24,836 nt of DNA from a virus. The translations under genes and the position numbers were made by a program. This document shows, in pieces, positions 7,211-15,190 of this stretch. The stretch covers positions 1 through 24,836 of the IMG/VR virus record IMGVR_UViG_3300034012_000176. One strand, written 5' to 3'. Position 1 is the stretch's first letter, and every line of letters begins with the position of its first letter. Under the pieces are notes generated by a model, which made no database searches, had not been told where the DNA came from, and saw only the letters and a list, made by a program, of their open reading frames with translations.

Positions 7211-7914
7211 ACGTACACCTGCATAACGGTCAATATGATGGATGGAATTGCTGGCACGGGAGCAGCCGCCGCAAACGTCTGAAGCTGCACGTCAAGGCTG
7301 TCCACCGAAAAATATAACTGAAAGTAGTCGCCGTTAGATAACGGCAAGAAAAAGTTTGCAGCCGAGAAGATTTCGGCGTTGTTGCCCTGAATCTGAATCA
7401 ACGACCCAGAATTGGCGACCGCCGTGCCGTTGATAGCGGGCCAAATGTAAAACTTGCCGCTACCGCCTGAAGTCTTGTCCACCTGAATGGAAAACTGCAC
7501 GTTGTAGATGGCAGGCCGCGCAACTTTGATTTTGCTGTTATCCGCCGGATCACGGTAGACGCCATACGCCGTGTCGGCGTTGTTGTAAGTAATGGCATAA
7601 CCCGTATTGATAACGGTCGCCGCTTGCGTCTGCGTTGAAAAAAACGACCCAAAATTTACCACATTCGGTTCGGGATACCGGGGCAGCAGTTTAAGCGCCT
7701 GTATCTCAGACTCTAGTACCGGCACCATATCTTCAACAGTGGCTGCCAGCGCCGGGGTCAACTCAAGATCAGCGGTCGTAATCTGCGTCGTACCGCTTCC
7801 GGTCAACACAAAGACGTTATTCAAATACCGGAACCACTCACGGGAAATCAGGCCCGTCCGCTCGTCAATGAACGGCACTCGAGGAGCAGGGATATTGGTG
7901 GTATTGCTCGTCAC
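7207..7914 (-). CDS. Candidate tail needle or short fibre with C-terminal knob
   Basis: The 235-residue product directly follows the gp10-like gene, the place of the tail needle gp26 in P22 (233 residues there). The N-terminus has a conserved-looking anchor (PRVPFIDERTGLISREWFRY) and a short helix (ALAATVEDMVPVLESEIQAL, about residues 55-74). From about residue 88 it becomes a beta-rich domain (NTGYAITYNNADTAYGVYRD, KFYIWPAINGTAVANSG, YFQLYFSVDSLDVQLQ) that looks like a C1q/TNF-type jelly roll. Some P22-like needles carry such a trimeric knob, but the long coiled coil of gp26 is missing, so needle function is inference and a short fibre is equally possible. It starts at GTG 7914 with a GTGA overlap. 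Confidence 0.7.
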   Translation of the reverse strand: MTSNTTNIPAPRVPFIDERTGLISREWFRYLNNVFVLTGSGTTQITTADLELTPALAATVEDMVPVLESEIQALKLLPRYPEPNVVNFGSFFSTQTQAATVINTGYAITYNNADTAYGVYRDPADNSKIKVARPAIYNVQFSIQVDKTSGGSGKFYIWPAINGTAVANSGSLIQIQGNNAEIFSAANFFLPLSNGDYFQLYFSVDSLDVQLQTFAAAAPVPAIPSIILTVMQVYV

Positions 7915-9446
7915 GCGGTCGTCGGGCTGATATCCAGCTCCGCTCCCATGATTGCGACAATCACCGGATCAGTTCCCGATGCTTCATACACGCGGTCACG
8001 CGATTTCATCGTCGCGCCGAGACGCCGCCAGATCACGCGGGTATAGGTCGCGCCAATCGGCCCCATGTTGCGCCAATACTCATCGCTCCAGGTATGGCCG
8101 CCATCGTCCGACCAGCGCAGCATGACTTGCGGCTCAGTGCCGACATCGTTACCGACAAACGCAAATAGCGGCCCCGGCACAGAGTTTGGCGAGATCGCCT
8201 GCTCAGTCCAAAGTTCTAGCGCGTTGTTCGTAGACAATACGTCGAACAAGCCTTCCGACAAGCCCACGCCCGTCTGGCAGTCCAACTGCAACTGGTGATG
8301 AATGGTGCGGTTTAGGTCATTCTGCCCGGTCGGCAACGCACGCCAGCGACGAAGCCATTTCTGCTCTTCGTTCGCGTCGGTGTATACGTCGAGCTTAAAC
8401 TGGTAAATGTTGCCGTTCTCAAAGTCGCCGACGGTCGGGTCGTTGTTAAACGCCGCGTGGCAGTTGGAACGGTGACGACGGAACTCGCCGTTAAAGAGCG
8501 CCGCACGCTCGTGCCACGATCCGGTCGCTGCGTCATACACCCAAGTGGTGTTGGCAGTCGGAAAGATCAGCACGTAAAAAGCATGGCCGTCTTGCTGGTA
8601 CGTATACGCAATCGCATCCGTCATGTCGGTGTATTGCTGAATCGCAAACTCCACCGCATGGGTCGATACGCGCACGCCCTGATAACCCTGCGCTCGATAC
8701 ACGATGCCCTGACCACGGGCGTCTGAGCCAAGCCAAAACACGCTGTTGTCCAACTTAGCGACTGAGTACGGCGCAAGGCAGCCGATTTCGTTGTACGCAC
8801 CTTGGATGCGCTCAAGCGGGAAGTCGGGGTTGCCGGAGTTGTACCAGACCTCCACGGAGTTCGTGCCAAACAGCCATGCCTCTCGGTGGTCGATCATAAC
8901 GGCCACTAGGCCGTCTGGTGAGCCTTCAGCGGAGGCAAAGTCAAGCGGGTCAATCGACAGGCCGTCCAGCAACTGCGTCACCCAGATGCGCTGGCTGTTG
9001 GGTTCGTTGAAGACGAAATAGCCGTCAAGATACCCAACCGTCACCGCGCCCGGGAAGTCCGGGTCAGTAATTTGCTGGAACACGTTAGTCGTAAAGTTAT
9101 AGATAAACCCATTCGGGTTACAGGCAACAAACAATTGGAAACCGTTATCGGCCATCGATACCGGACCAGTGCCGGTGATGTCGCCAAGTTTCGTAATGGT
9201 CAGGTCAGGCGTGGCTTTATAAAGTTCCGATCCCGACGCGATGTACAGATTGTTGCTGTTGTTCCAAAGGCCACGGATCGGGCCAGTGCCGATGGTGGCA
9301 ATCAACTCCATGCCTGGGCAACGCTGTAGGTACGCCGGTTCCTTACCGCCTTCGGGAATAACCTCGGGGTAAAGGTTAACCATGCGGGCATCTGCCGCAT
9401 TGGGGCTACGTACAACGTATGAAGACCCAAGAATCGGCGTCTTCAT
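7911..9446 (-). CDS. Tail hub / packaged-DNA stabilisation protein, P22 gp10-like
   Basis: The 511-residue product resembles the P22 gp10 family (472 residues in P22; Phage_stabilise), which closes the portal channel and forms the tail hub below gp4. Recognisable features are the N-terminal segment YVVRSPNAADARMVNLYPEV with a downstream PAYLQRCPGMEL, the repeated beta-blade-like stretches (GYFVFNEPNSQRIWVTQL, DHREAWLFGTNSVEVWYNSG) and the C-terminal strand-rich part containing MLRWSDDGGHTWS and RRLGATMKSRDRVYE. Repeated W/Y-containing strands are consistent with a beta-propeller. The order gp4-like, short fibre, gp10-like, knob protein parallels P22. No clear Shine-Dalgarno precedes ATG 9446. 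Confidence 0.88.
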   Translation of the reverse strand: MKTPILGSSYVVRSPNAADARMVNLYPEVIPEGGKEPAYLQRCPGMELIATIGTGPIRGLWNNSNNLYIASGSELYKATPDLTITKLGDITGTGPVSMADNGFQLFVACNPNGFIYNFTTNVFQQITDPDFPGAVTVGYLDGYFVFNEPNSQRIWVTQLLDGLSIDPLDFASAEGSPDGLVAVMIDHREAWLFGTNSVEVWYNSGNPDFPLERIQGAYNEIGCLAPYSVAKLDNSVFWLGSDARGQGIVYRAQGYQGVRVSTHAVEFAIQQYTDMTDAIAYTYQQDGHAFYVLIFPTANTTWVYDAATGSWHERAALFNGEFRRHRSNCHAAFNNDPTVGDFENGNIYQFKLDVYTDANEEQKWLRRWRALPTGQNDLNRTIHHQLQLDCQTGVGLSEGLFDVLSTNNALELWTEQAISPNSVPGPLFAFVGNDVGTEPQVMLRWSDDGGHTWSDEYWRNMGPIGATYTRVIWRRLGATMKSRDRVYEASGTDPVIVAIMGAELDISPTTA

Positions 9447-9449
9447 GGC

Positions 9450-10130
9450 TTACGCTACAGTGGCACCGTTGTTGGAGACAATCCACCAATCGGTCCCCAA
9501 AAATTGCAGCAGCACGCTCTCGCCGACGGCGTTAAACGTAATCGTCGTGCCGTTACCAAAGTTAGCCGGGGTTAAAATGCCCGTGTCGGCTCCAGCGGCT
9601 TCCGCAACGTAGACAATTGCTTTGAACTGTCCTGCAACGCCGTCTGCCAACGTCAGGGCATCGCCCGTGCCGGTTGAGGTAAACGCCGTGGTAAACGTCG
9701 TGACGTTGACTGCGCCGGGGCCACTTAGGCTCTGTACGCTACCGACCACAGCCCCTGCAAACGTCTGCGTCCCTGTAAACGTCTGCGCCGCGTCCGTGCG
9801 GGCAATGCTTGCGTCCGTGCCGGGGAATGTCATCGTCGTGGCGTCGGTGCCAGCGAACGTAATCGAATTGTTGCACGTCAGCGTTTTGCTGTTTGCAATT
9901 GTCAGCGTGGCAGAGGTTGCCGGAGCGGTAATCGCAACTTTGTTGATGCTCGTCGCTGCTGCAACGCCCAAAGTCGGCGTCGTCATCGTCGGATTGGTCA
10001 GCGTGGCGTTAGTAAAAAGATTGGTGTAGGTAATTTTTTTCGTCAGACTGCTTTGGACGAGCGGGAACACATCGCTGCCCGATGCGGATGACGCAGCAGG
10101 CAAAGCGGAAATCGTGATCTTCGTAGCCAT
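9450..10130 (-). CDS. Short fibre-like virion protein sharing the tailspike anchor motif
   Basis: The 226-residue product is beta-rich and low in charge. Residues 5-32 (ITISALPAASSASGSDVFPL, then VQSSLTKK) closely parallel the N-terminus of the tailspike encoded at 17868-20015 (KISELPAAD, SDVVPALQNGVTKK). Next come threonine-rich fibre repeats (NPTMTTPTLG, TTMTFPGTDASIARTDAAQT, FTGTQTF) common in phage fibre-like proteins. The C-terminal part (GPGAVNVTTFTTAF, TITFNAVGESVLLQF, WWIVSNNGATVA) looks like a small beta domain. It lies between the gp4-like and gp10-like genes, so I infer a short fibre or collar protein docked through the shared anchor. The ribosome binding site (GGAA) is modest. Confidence 0.75.
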   Translation of the reverse strand: MATKITISALPAASSASGSDVFPLVQSSLTKKITYTNLFTNATLTNPTMTTPTLGVAAATSINKVAITAPATSATLTIANSKTLTCNNSITFAGTDATTMTFPGTDASIARTDAAQTFTGTQTFAGAVVGSVQSLSGPGAVNVTTFTTAFTSTGTGDALTLADGVAGQFKAIVYVAEAAGADTGILTPANFGNGTTITFNAVGESVLLQFLGTDWWIVSNNGATVA

Positions 10131-10132
10131 GA

Positions 10133-10918
10133 TTAGTAGTTTCCGGCGTAAATGTTGTAGCGGTTACGACGCGCAATGATGCTGTACGGCATGGCCATTA
10201 CGTCACGCGGGTTGTTGATGCGCTTGAGATCGCGCTTGCTGTACATCGCCACGCGGCGCACATCTGGCGACGGGTTGACGTTGAACTCCGGGGCAAGCTC
10301 AAGAGCAAGGTTGTAGCGGAACGCACGGATGTAGCCCGGCGGGAACAAAAGCGTCGTTTCCAGCGTTGTCGGGTTAGCGAGCGGTTGCACTGAGATAAAG
10401 TGGAACTCGAGCATTCGGCTCGGCACCGGATACACAGACAACGTAATGTTCGGAAACGTCATGTTTACAAACATGACTTGCGGATACGTGCTGGTGACGG
10501 TCTTTACCGCGATGTTGTTGTACTGCAACTGATTGATGAACTTGATGCCATACGCGACGTTAGTAGTCGGATCGCGAAAGAACGTAGAGTCATCAAGCAA
10601 AATCGGGCGCTGCGTTGTCGCGTCATCAACGCCGATGTAATCATCGTCTTGCGTCACAATCGGCGTTTCGCTTTGCGTGGCTAACAAATATACGAAATCG
10701 CCCGTAGGGCCGAGCGTGCGGATACGCGCACCCGGCTCCCACATATACGTCTGATCCTGCGTGCAGAACACTGACAATCGTTCAGTGTTCCAGCTTTCCA
10801 GCATCTGGTTCAGCGCGGGCAGATTGTCCTGATACACCGATTCAGGCAATACGTTGCCCGAGTCGGTCAATCCCAACAGCCTGTGCGCACCGTTCAGCAA
10901 ATCACGAACGGTATACAT
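10133..10918 (-). CDS. Head-tail adaptor, P22 gp4-like, second copy
   Basis: The 261-residue product is a gp4-family (tail accessory factor) homologue. The helical N-terminus (VRDLLNGAHRLLGLTDSGN, PALNQMLESWNTERL) and the C-terminal helix pair around LFPPGYIRAFRYNLALELAP are the family's recognisable parts. Between them lies a beta-rich insertion absent from the short P22 gp4 (166 residues). In P22, gp4 binds below the portal and is the platform for gp10 and the tailspikes. This is the second of two tandem gp4-like genes; the copies differ strongly but share the RLLGL, LNxML/VIDS and PPGYxR...ELAPE landmarks. GGGAG lies seven bases before ATG 10918, and the previous stop is two codons away. 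Confidence 0.82.
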   Translation of the reverse strand: MYTVRDLLNGAHRLLGLTDSGNVLPESVYQDNLPALNQMLESWNTERLSVFCTQDQTYMWEPGARIRTLGPTGDFVYLLATQSETPIVTQDDDYIGVDDATTQRPILLDDSTFFRDPTTNVAYGIKFINQLQYNNIAVKTVTSTYPQVMFVNMTFPNITLSVYPVPSRMLEFHFISVQPLANPTTLETTLLFPPGYIRAFRYNLALELAPEFNVNPSPDVRRVAMYSKRDLKRINNPRDVMAMPYSIIARRNRYNIYAGNY

Positions 10919-10921
10919 GGC

Positions 10922-11677
10922 TTAACTCCCAACGCCGGTCGGACCACCAATCAAAGCAGATTGCGGAACCGATCCCACATCCGTGTAAATGTTCGATGCC
11001 GGGATGTTGCCAATCTTGGAGTTCGGCAACTTCTGGATGTTGGTGCGGATGAGGCTGTCGAGATCGACGCGCAGATTTGCAACCGTCTCCGGCGCGACCT
11101 TGCTGCCGTACTCCGGTGCAAGTTCCATCGCCAGCGACAGTTCAAGCAAACGCTGATACCCAGGCGGCAGATACTGCGTGCTGGTCAATGTTGCATAACG
11201 CGCAATCGTTTTCTCAGCCTTGATAAAGATAGACACCGCCGCGTTCGGGGTCGGGTACAGCAGTACCTGACCATACGGGGTGTTCGGGCGGTATAGGAGC
11301 TTCGTCGGCGTACCGGCGACTGCCTTGTTGGCAATGTTCGTCCAGTATTGCTCAGTGATTAGACCGAGCGGGGTATCGACGTTGGCGATACGGACAAACG
11401 CGCCAACAATACGAATCGGGCGGTTTGTGACCCAGTTCGCCGCAGGGGACGTATCCGGGTCGTTACCAATCGTGTAGGTGTTCTGTGCGTTAACAGTCGT
11501 AAACTGTTCGGCTAGCGTGCAGAAGTAATACTGCGGATTAGCCTGCTGAGAATCAATTACGGAGTTAAGGCTGTAAAGCGAATCCTGTGCTTCGGCAGCC
11601 GTCGGTGCTTCACCAGACGCGAGCAGTCCGAGCAAGCGCATGGATTTGTAGATGATGTCTTGCGCGTAAACAGCCAT
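10922..11677 (-). CDS. Head-tail adaptor, P22 gp4-like, first copy
   Basis: The 251-residue product has the same layout as the following gene. It has helical N-terminal landmarks (YKSMRLLGLLASGEAPTAAE, LYSLNSVIDSQQA), a central beta-rich region (ITEQYWTNIANKAVAGTPTK), and a C-terminal helical pair around YLPPGYQRLLELSLAMELAP. Family members bind the portal ring after packaging and begin tail assembly. Which of the two copies is the true gp4 functional equivalent cannot be told. One may form the first ring and the other a second ring, or one may have taken another role. GAGGAATTAACA precedes ATG 11677 and is a strong ribosome binding site. Confidence 0.82.
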   Translation of the reverse strand: MAVYAQDIIYKSMRLLGLLASGEAPTAAEAQDSLYSLNSVIDSQQANPQYYFCTLAEQFTTVNAQNTYTIGNDPDTSPAANWVTNRPIRIVGAFVRIANVDTPLGLITEQYWTNIANKAVAGTPTKLLYRPNTPYGQVLLYPTPNAAVSIFIKAEKTIARYATLTSTQYLPPGYQRLLELSLAMELAPEYGSKVAPETVANLRVDLDSLIRTNIQKLPNSKIGNIPASNIYTDVGSVPQSALIGGPTGVGS

Positions 11678-11687
11678 TGTTAATTCC

Positions 11688-11903
11688 TCAAGTCATCGAG
11701 TCGCGGGGTTTTCTGCCGCGCTTCGGCCTTAATGCGTTAGCAGAAACGCCCGACGCCTCTTCTTCAGAGGACGTCGGGGTTTCCATTTCGTCTGGGTCGT
11801 TCGGATCATACTCCTCCCAACCCCATTCCATATCATCTCTGGCTTCCTGCTGAGATATGGCGACCTTAGTTCCGTGACGGGGATGACGCAAGTAAATGTT
11901 CAT
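11688..11903 (-). CDS. Small acidic protein of unknown function
   Basis: The 71-residue product has a basic start (MNIYLRHPRHGTKVAISQQE), an acidic aromatic middle (DDMEWGWEEYDPNDPDEMET) and a basic tail (LRPKRGRKPRDSMT). It has no membrane segment or signal peptide. Such a charge pattern suggests a partly disordered protein. Its start overlaps the stop of the upstream 57-codon gene as ATGA, so the two are probably translated together. It lies just before the gp4-like adaptors. I do not recognise the family beyond similar short proteins in podovirus structural regions. Confidence 0.7.
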   Translation of the reverse strand: MNIYLRHPRHGTKVAISQQEARDDMEWGWEEYDPNDPDEMETPTSSEEEASGVSANALRPKRGRKPRDSMT

Positions 11904-12073
11904 TCCGGCTTCGACTCCAATGGTTCGCCAATCTCAGGGGCTTCAATACGATTCACCAACATCTTGTAGGCTGAGATGACCGCTTGGCACTGAGCCACGT
12001 AGGTTTGTGCTTTAGCAACTTCTTGCTCGAGCGAATCAATCTCAATCGACAAAAACTCTTTGGTGATCTGCAT
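11900..12073 (-). CDS. Very small coiled-coil-like protein of unknown function
   Basis: A 57-residue frame begins at ATG 12073 and reads MQITKEFLSIEIDSLEQEVA, then KAQTYVAQCQAVISAYKMLV, then NRIEAPEIGEPLESKPE before TGA. The first 45 residues look like one amphipathic helix with heptad-like spacing; the tail is acidic and proline-containing. It fills the gap between the 206-residue virion protein and the 71-residue gene and is coupled to the latter by ATGA, which supports translation. The ribosome binding site (GGTG) is weak. Small coiled-coil proteins in this position occur in related phages, but I know of no function. Confidence 0.72.
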   Translation of the reverse strand: MQITKEFLSIEIDSLEQEVAKAQTYVAQCQAVISAYKMLVNRIEAPEIGEPLESKPE

Positions 12074-12694
12074 TTACACCACAGCCATCAAAAAGAACGT
12101 CGTTCCTGCGTCCGTCACGCACGCAATCTTACGGTTCGGCGTGGCAGAAGTGCCACCTAGAACTGCGACCATCGCGGCGGGAAGGTTGAGCAAGTTCGTT
12201 ACAGTGCCCGTGTTGCTGTTCGATGCACGGATAAACGCAGCCGATCCCGGCAGGGTGACGCTGCTCGGGAAGTCCGAGTCCACGTTCACCGCAGCCAGCG
12301 TACCGCCTGGGGTCACGCCAGAAGCCACACCAAGGGTCGCACGAATCGCGTTCGCAGCGCCCGAGATGGAACCACCAGAGTTAACCGACAAGCTGATATG
12401 CGCACCGTTCGTCGTCTGGCCTGCACCCTGCGCAGCCGCCACAGTCGAAAACGCACGGAGGGTTTCTCCAGCGCCAGCGCCCGTGAAGTTTACGCGAGAG
12501 TAGATGCCCCGCACATCGCCCGAAGCATGGGAAGCAGTCACATAAAACTGATTCACGCTGCCCGAGGACGACTGTGCAATCGGCGACGAAGACGCGCCAG
12601 AGGACACGCCACCGGAAGTGACGCGGCCCGTAACGCTAACGCTTTCAAATTCCGGGTCAGCGAAAGCAACACCAATTGCCTTTGTATTCGGCAT
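12074..12694 (-). CDS. Beta-rich virion protein, possible head decoration
   Basis: The 206-residue product is rich in Ser, Gly, Ala, Thr and Val with low charge. Alternating strands include VSVTGRVTSGGVSSGASSSP, GDVRGIYSRVNFTGAGAGET and GAHISLSVNSGGSISGAANA. The C-terminus (NRKIACVTDAGTTFFLMAVV) resembles an ending shared by several phage beta-structured virion proteins. Being the second gene after the coat gene, it may be a head fibre or decoration protein; this is positional inference. AAGAGG lies about eight bases before ATG 12694, directly after the hairpin at 12715-12742. Confidence 0.7.
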   Translation of the reverse strand: MPNTKAIGVAFADPEFESVSVTGRVTSGGVSSGASSSPIAQSSSGSVNQFYVTASHASGDVRGIYSRVNFTGAGAGETLRAFSTVAAAQGAGQTTNGAHISLSVNSGGSISGAANAIRATLGVASGVTPGGTLAAVNVDSDFPSSVTLPGSAAFIRASNSNTGTVTNLLNLPAAMVAVLGGTSATPNRKIACVTDAGTTFFLMAVV

Positions 12695-12714
12695 AGTCAG
12701 TACCTCTTAGAGAT

Positions 12715-12742
12715 GCCCCCGACGAGTCTCCCCGCCGGGGGC
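12715..12742 (-). promoter_or_regulatory. Strong GC hairpin between decoration genes
   Basis: In the gap between the stop at 12750 and the start at 12694, GCCCCCG (12715-12721) pairs perfectly with CGGGGGC (12736-12742) around a 14-base loop that can pair further. On the minus-strand transcript the stem is not followed by a U-run, so it is not a standard intrinsic terminator. It could slow transcription, stop 3' exonucleases and so stabilise the upstream coat and decoration messages, or moderate expression downstream. All of these are inference. Confidence 0.5.
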
Positions 12743-12749
12743 GTTGCTA

Positions 12750-13157
12750 TTAGCCGAGACGGTAGGCCGTCCAAGCCGCATCGCCAGACTTACGGGCGCG
12801 GAAATGAGCCGACGTACCGTCAGCCACCACCGCAGAACCCACAACCGTCCAGCCCGTGCCCGAGAACGTAATGTCGTTGCCCGAGTCGTCGCCGAGGTTG
12901 ATGCAGTAGAAATCGAACGTGCTACCAACTTTGGCGCTCGAAATCTCGTCATCAACGTCAGCCGCCGCAGCCAACGAATACGTACCCGCGCTGGAGCCAC
13001 CCGGATCAACGGTAAACACACCCTTTTCAAGGTCTGCAACCGCAATCGTGCCGGACGCGCCCGCGTAGGCCGTCACCGTTCCAAGAACACCAAGCGTGGC
13101 TTCGGCAAGGTTGCCGTCGCCTACTTGATAACCACCAGTACCATTAGGAAGTGCCAT
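12750..13157 (-). CDS. Small beta-rich virion protein, candidate capsid decoration
   Basis: The 135-residue product immediately follows the coat gene. It begins ALPNGTGGYQVGDGNLAEA and continues with beta-strand patterns (TVTAYAGASGTIAVADLEKG, FDFYCINLGDDSGNDITFSG, TSAHFRARKSGDAAWTAYRL). There is no membrane segment. Proteins of this size and composition encoded right after the coat gene are often head decoration or head fibre proteins, and I assign it on that basis. The strong AGGAG nine bases before ATG 13157 fits high-level expression, as needed for a capsid component. The 27-base gap after the coat gene holds no terminator. Confidence 0.72.
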   Translation of the reverse strand: MALPNGTGGYQVGDGNLAEATLGVLGTVTAYAGASGTIAVADLEKGVFTVDPGGSSAGTYSLAAAADVDDEISSAKVGSTFDFYCINLGDDSGNDITFSGTGWTVVGSAVVADGTSAHFRARKSGDAAWTAYRLG

Positions 13158-13184
13158 GTTTAGTTACTCCTGTGAATTTAAAAA

Positions 13185-14390
13185 TTAGCCCCAGATGCGG
13201 CAGGCCATCTGCGGACGGATCACCGAGTAGCCATACAGCACGTCGATACGGCACGGCATACGGTCGTTGTTGATGTCGTACTGACGAACAACGCGCATGG
13301 AGATACCGTTGTGGACCTGACGCGAAGCCATGTCAACGCCCTGCGGGAGCAGGAGGTCAGCCGTGGCAAACGTGATCGCGTCCTTGTGGTACACGAGGTT
13401 CTGCGGGTACTGCGTGGACACACCGCCGAGGAACGTCACCGCTGCCGCAGCCTGCGGGAACGAGTTGACGGTCGCCAGAGCGTGAGCTGAGGTGTAAATC
13501 GCCGGGCTGATCTTGACGTTCGTGTACAAGCTGCTGGCCGCAGTGATGTCTTCCGTCACCACAAACTGCTGCAACGAGCCGGTTGACTCGCGGGTCTGCG
13601 GGTTGACCGCAAACACGTTCGCAATCGTGAACACGTCGCCCTTCTTGAGGGTCTGACCGTCAACACCCACGAGGGTGATCTGAGTCGCACCCTGCGTGGA
13701 CACCGTGGCGCTGACCGTCGTGGTCGCAGCGCGGCTGCCGGTCGTGAACTGCTTGATCGACTGGGACATATTGATTTCCTCGTATCCGAGGACGCCCATG
13801 CCCATCATGCCGTTCTTGAACTGGCGGCTAACGGTATCGGTCGGGTTGAACAAGCCCTTCATGCCCTCGACGAGCGCAGCGTTGGCAGCCGGGTTAACGG
13901 TTGCATAGCGCGGCGACATGACGGCAGCGGCTTCGTTCAGCTTCTGCTGCGCCTGCAACAGGACCAACGAGGTGCCCGGAGTCGTTCCCGGCGTACCCAC
14001 CGACTGGTAGATGCTGTTGAAGGAGTTGGCAACGTCAGCGTCAATGCTGGAAGCGAGCTGGCTGATACGCGGCTTCAGCACGCGCTCGGCAAAGTCGTCC
14101 AACTGGAGTGCCATTTCGGCGCTGGTGAAGTTGACGCCAATGTGCTTCTGCGAGGCGACGGTGAGCGTGGTGAACTGCTCGTTGTCGTCCTGAACCTGAA
14201 GCGCAGCGCCGTCGGTCACAAGAGCGCGATCCGGCAGACGGATACGGAGGGTCGAACCAATCTTGGCACCTTCGACAGCGAAGCTGTCGTCGTACTGACG
14301 GTTCACGTTACGGGTGATTACAAGGTTGTTCTCAAGGATTTCGAGAGCCTTCCTCGTAATCATATCAATGGTAAGAAGTGTATTAGCCAC
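13185..14390 (-). CDS. Major coat protein, P22 coat-like (HK97 fold)
   Basis: The 401-residue product has the order and motifs of the P22 coat protein family (430 residues in P22). The N-terminal helix begins LLTIDMITRKALEILENNLV, followed by NRQYDDSFAVEGAKIGSTLR and the FTTLTVASQKHIGVNFTSAE strand region. The C-terminus (VVRQYDINNDRMPCRIDVLY, then GYSVIRPQMACRIWG) is a very typical ending for this family. It assembles around the scaffold and portal as the icosahedral shell. The start is GTG 14390 with GGAG seven bases upstream; a GTG start is notable for the most abundant virion protein. The scaffold stop lies only 17 bases before it. Confidence 0.93.
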   Translation of the reverse strand: MANTLLTIDMITRKALEILENNLVITRNVNRQYDDSFAVEGAKIGSTLRIRLPDRALVTDGAALQVQDDNEQFTTLTVASQKHIGVNFTSAEMALQLDDFAERVLKPRISQLASSIDADVANSFNSIYQSVGTPGTTPGTSLVLLQAQQKLNEAAAVMSPRYATVNPAANAALVEGMKGLFNPTDTVSRQFKNGMMGMGVLGYEEINMSQSIKQFTTGSRAATTTVSATVSTQGATQITLVGVDGQTLKKGDVFTIANVFAVNPQTRESTGSLQQFVVTEDITAASSLYTNVKISPAIYTSAHALATVNSFPQAAAAVTFLGGVSTQYPQNLVYHKDAITFATADLLLPQGVDMASRQVHNGISMRVVRQYDINNDRMPCRIDVLYGYSVIRPQMACRIWG

Positions 14391-14407
14391 AATAAATCTC
14401 CAAAAAG

Positions 14408-15187
14408 TTAGCGGTTACGCATTGCCTCCCACTTCTTAATCTGTCTAAGCCGCTCTGCTTCAATCCACTCTGACGTACTCATCTCTTTGACAGAGCGAGG
14501 GTCAGTCGTGTCTCGAACCGGAGCGCCTACGGATTTGGCCGTGACAGGCTTAATCGGCGGGGGCGCACTAGTTGTCTTTTTAACCGGCGGATTGTCGGCC
14601 AATTTGACCTCAATCTTGCCGATCTCTTTGGCTTGTAGGTACGGCGATAAGCGGGAAATACGCTCAGCTTCTTTAGGGTTGGAACCAAGGTAATAAGCCA
14701 GGTCCGGCCCAAGATCAGATGCCTGAATCGTCTGCGCCATCACGCCCGTAATCGGTAGGTTCGGGTTGTAAGCGACTTGCTCGAAGTCGTCATACCGTTC
14801 CCGAGCCGACTCTTCGCGGTCGTGATATTGGCTCAGAATCTCGATTTGCTGGCGTTCCGCTTCCCGGCGGGCAAGGAGTTCTTCGGCCTTACGCTCAGCC
14901 AAGGCTTCGGCGTAGGCTTCAGGGTCTGCATCCCTACTCGGCAGTTCTGCGGGCGCGTCAGCTCTTGGAGCTTCTTTCGCCTTTAGCGACTGTTCTCTTT
15001 CCCACTTGCGACGTTCCCGTGCAAGCCTCTTGCCTACCATCGCGTCCAACTCTTCTTGAGTGAACGTTTTAGCAGGCTTTTCCTCCGGCGTTTCTGCCTC
15101 TTGGGCAACAACTTCGGGTTCCGGGGCTGCCGTAGCCGCCGGTTCCGGCGCGGGTACTTGTTCCGCTAACAGTTCATTTTCAGACAT
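14408..15187 (-). CDS. Scaffolding protein
   Basis: The 259-residue product is highly charged and largely helical or disordered. The N-terminus is acidic and proline/alanine-rich (VPAPEPAATAAPEPEVVAQE). Next come FTQEELDAMVGKRLARERRK, a motif frequent in podovirus and siphovirus scaffold proteins, and a long charged helix (YAEALAERKAEELLARREAE). The C-terminus is basic and helical (TSEWIEAERLRQIKKWEAMR), as in P22 scaffold, where a basic helix-turn-helix binds coat. It lies directly before the coat gene, the canonical place. P22 scaffold is 303 residues. AAGGAATCACA precedes ATG 15187, within a potential small hairpin. Confidence 0.88.
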   Translation of the reverse strand: MSENELLAEQVPAPEPAATAAPEPEVVAQEAETPEEKPAKTFTQEELDAMVGKRLARERRKWEREQSLKAKEAPRADAPAELPSRDADPEAYAEALAERKAEELLARREAERQQIEILSQYHDREESARERYDDFEQVAYNPNLPITGVMAQTIQASDLGPDLAYYLGSNPKEAERISRLSPYLQAKEIGKIEVKLADNPPVKKTTSAPPPIKPVTAKSVGAPVRDTTDPRSVKEMSTSEWIEAERLRQIKKWEAMRNR

Positions 15188-15190
15188 TGT

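Noticed and set aside
9622-10029. Plus-strand valine/alanine-rich frame opposite the short fibre gene
   Set aside because: Its composition is the complement of Thr/Ala-rich fibre codons; no start site or domain supports it.
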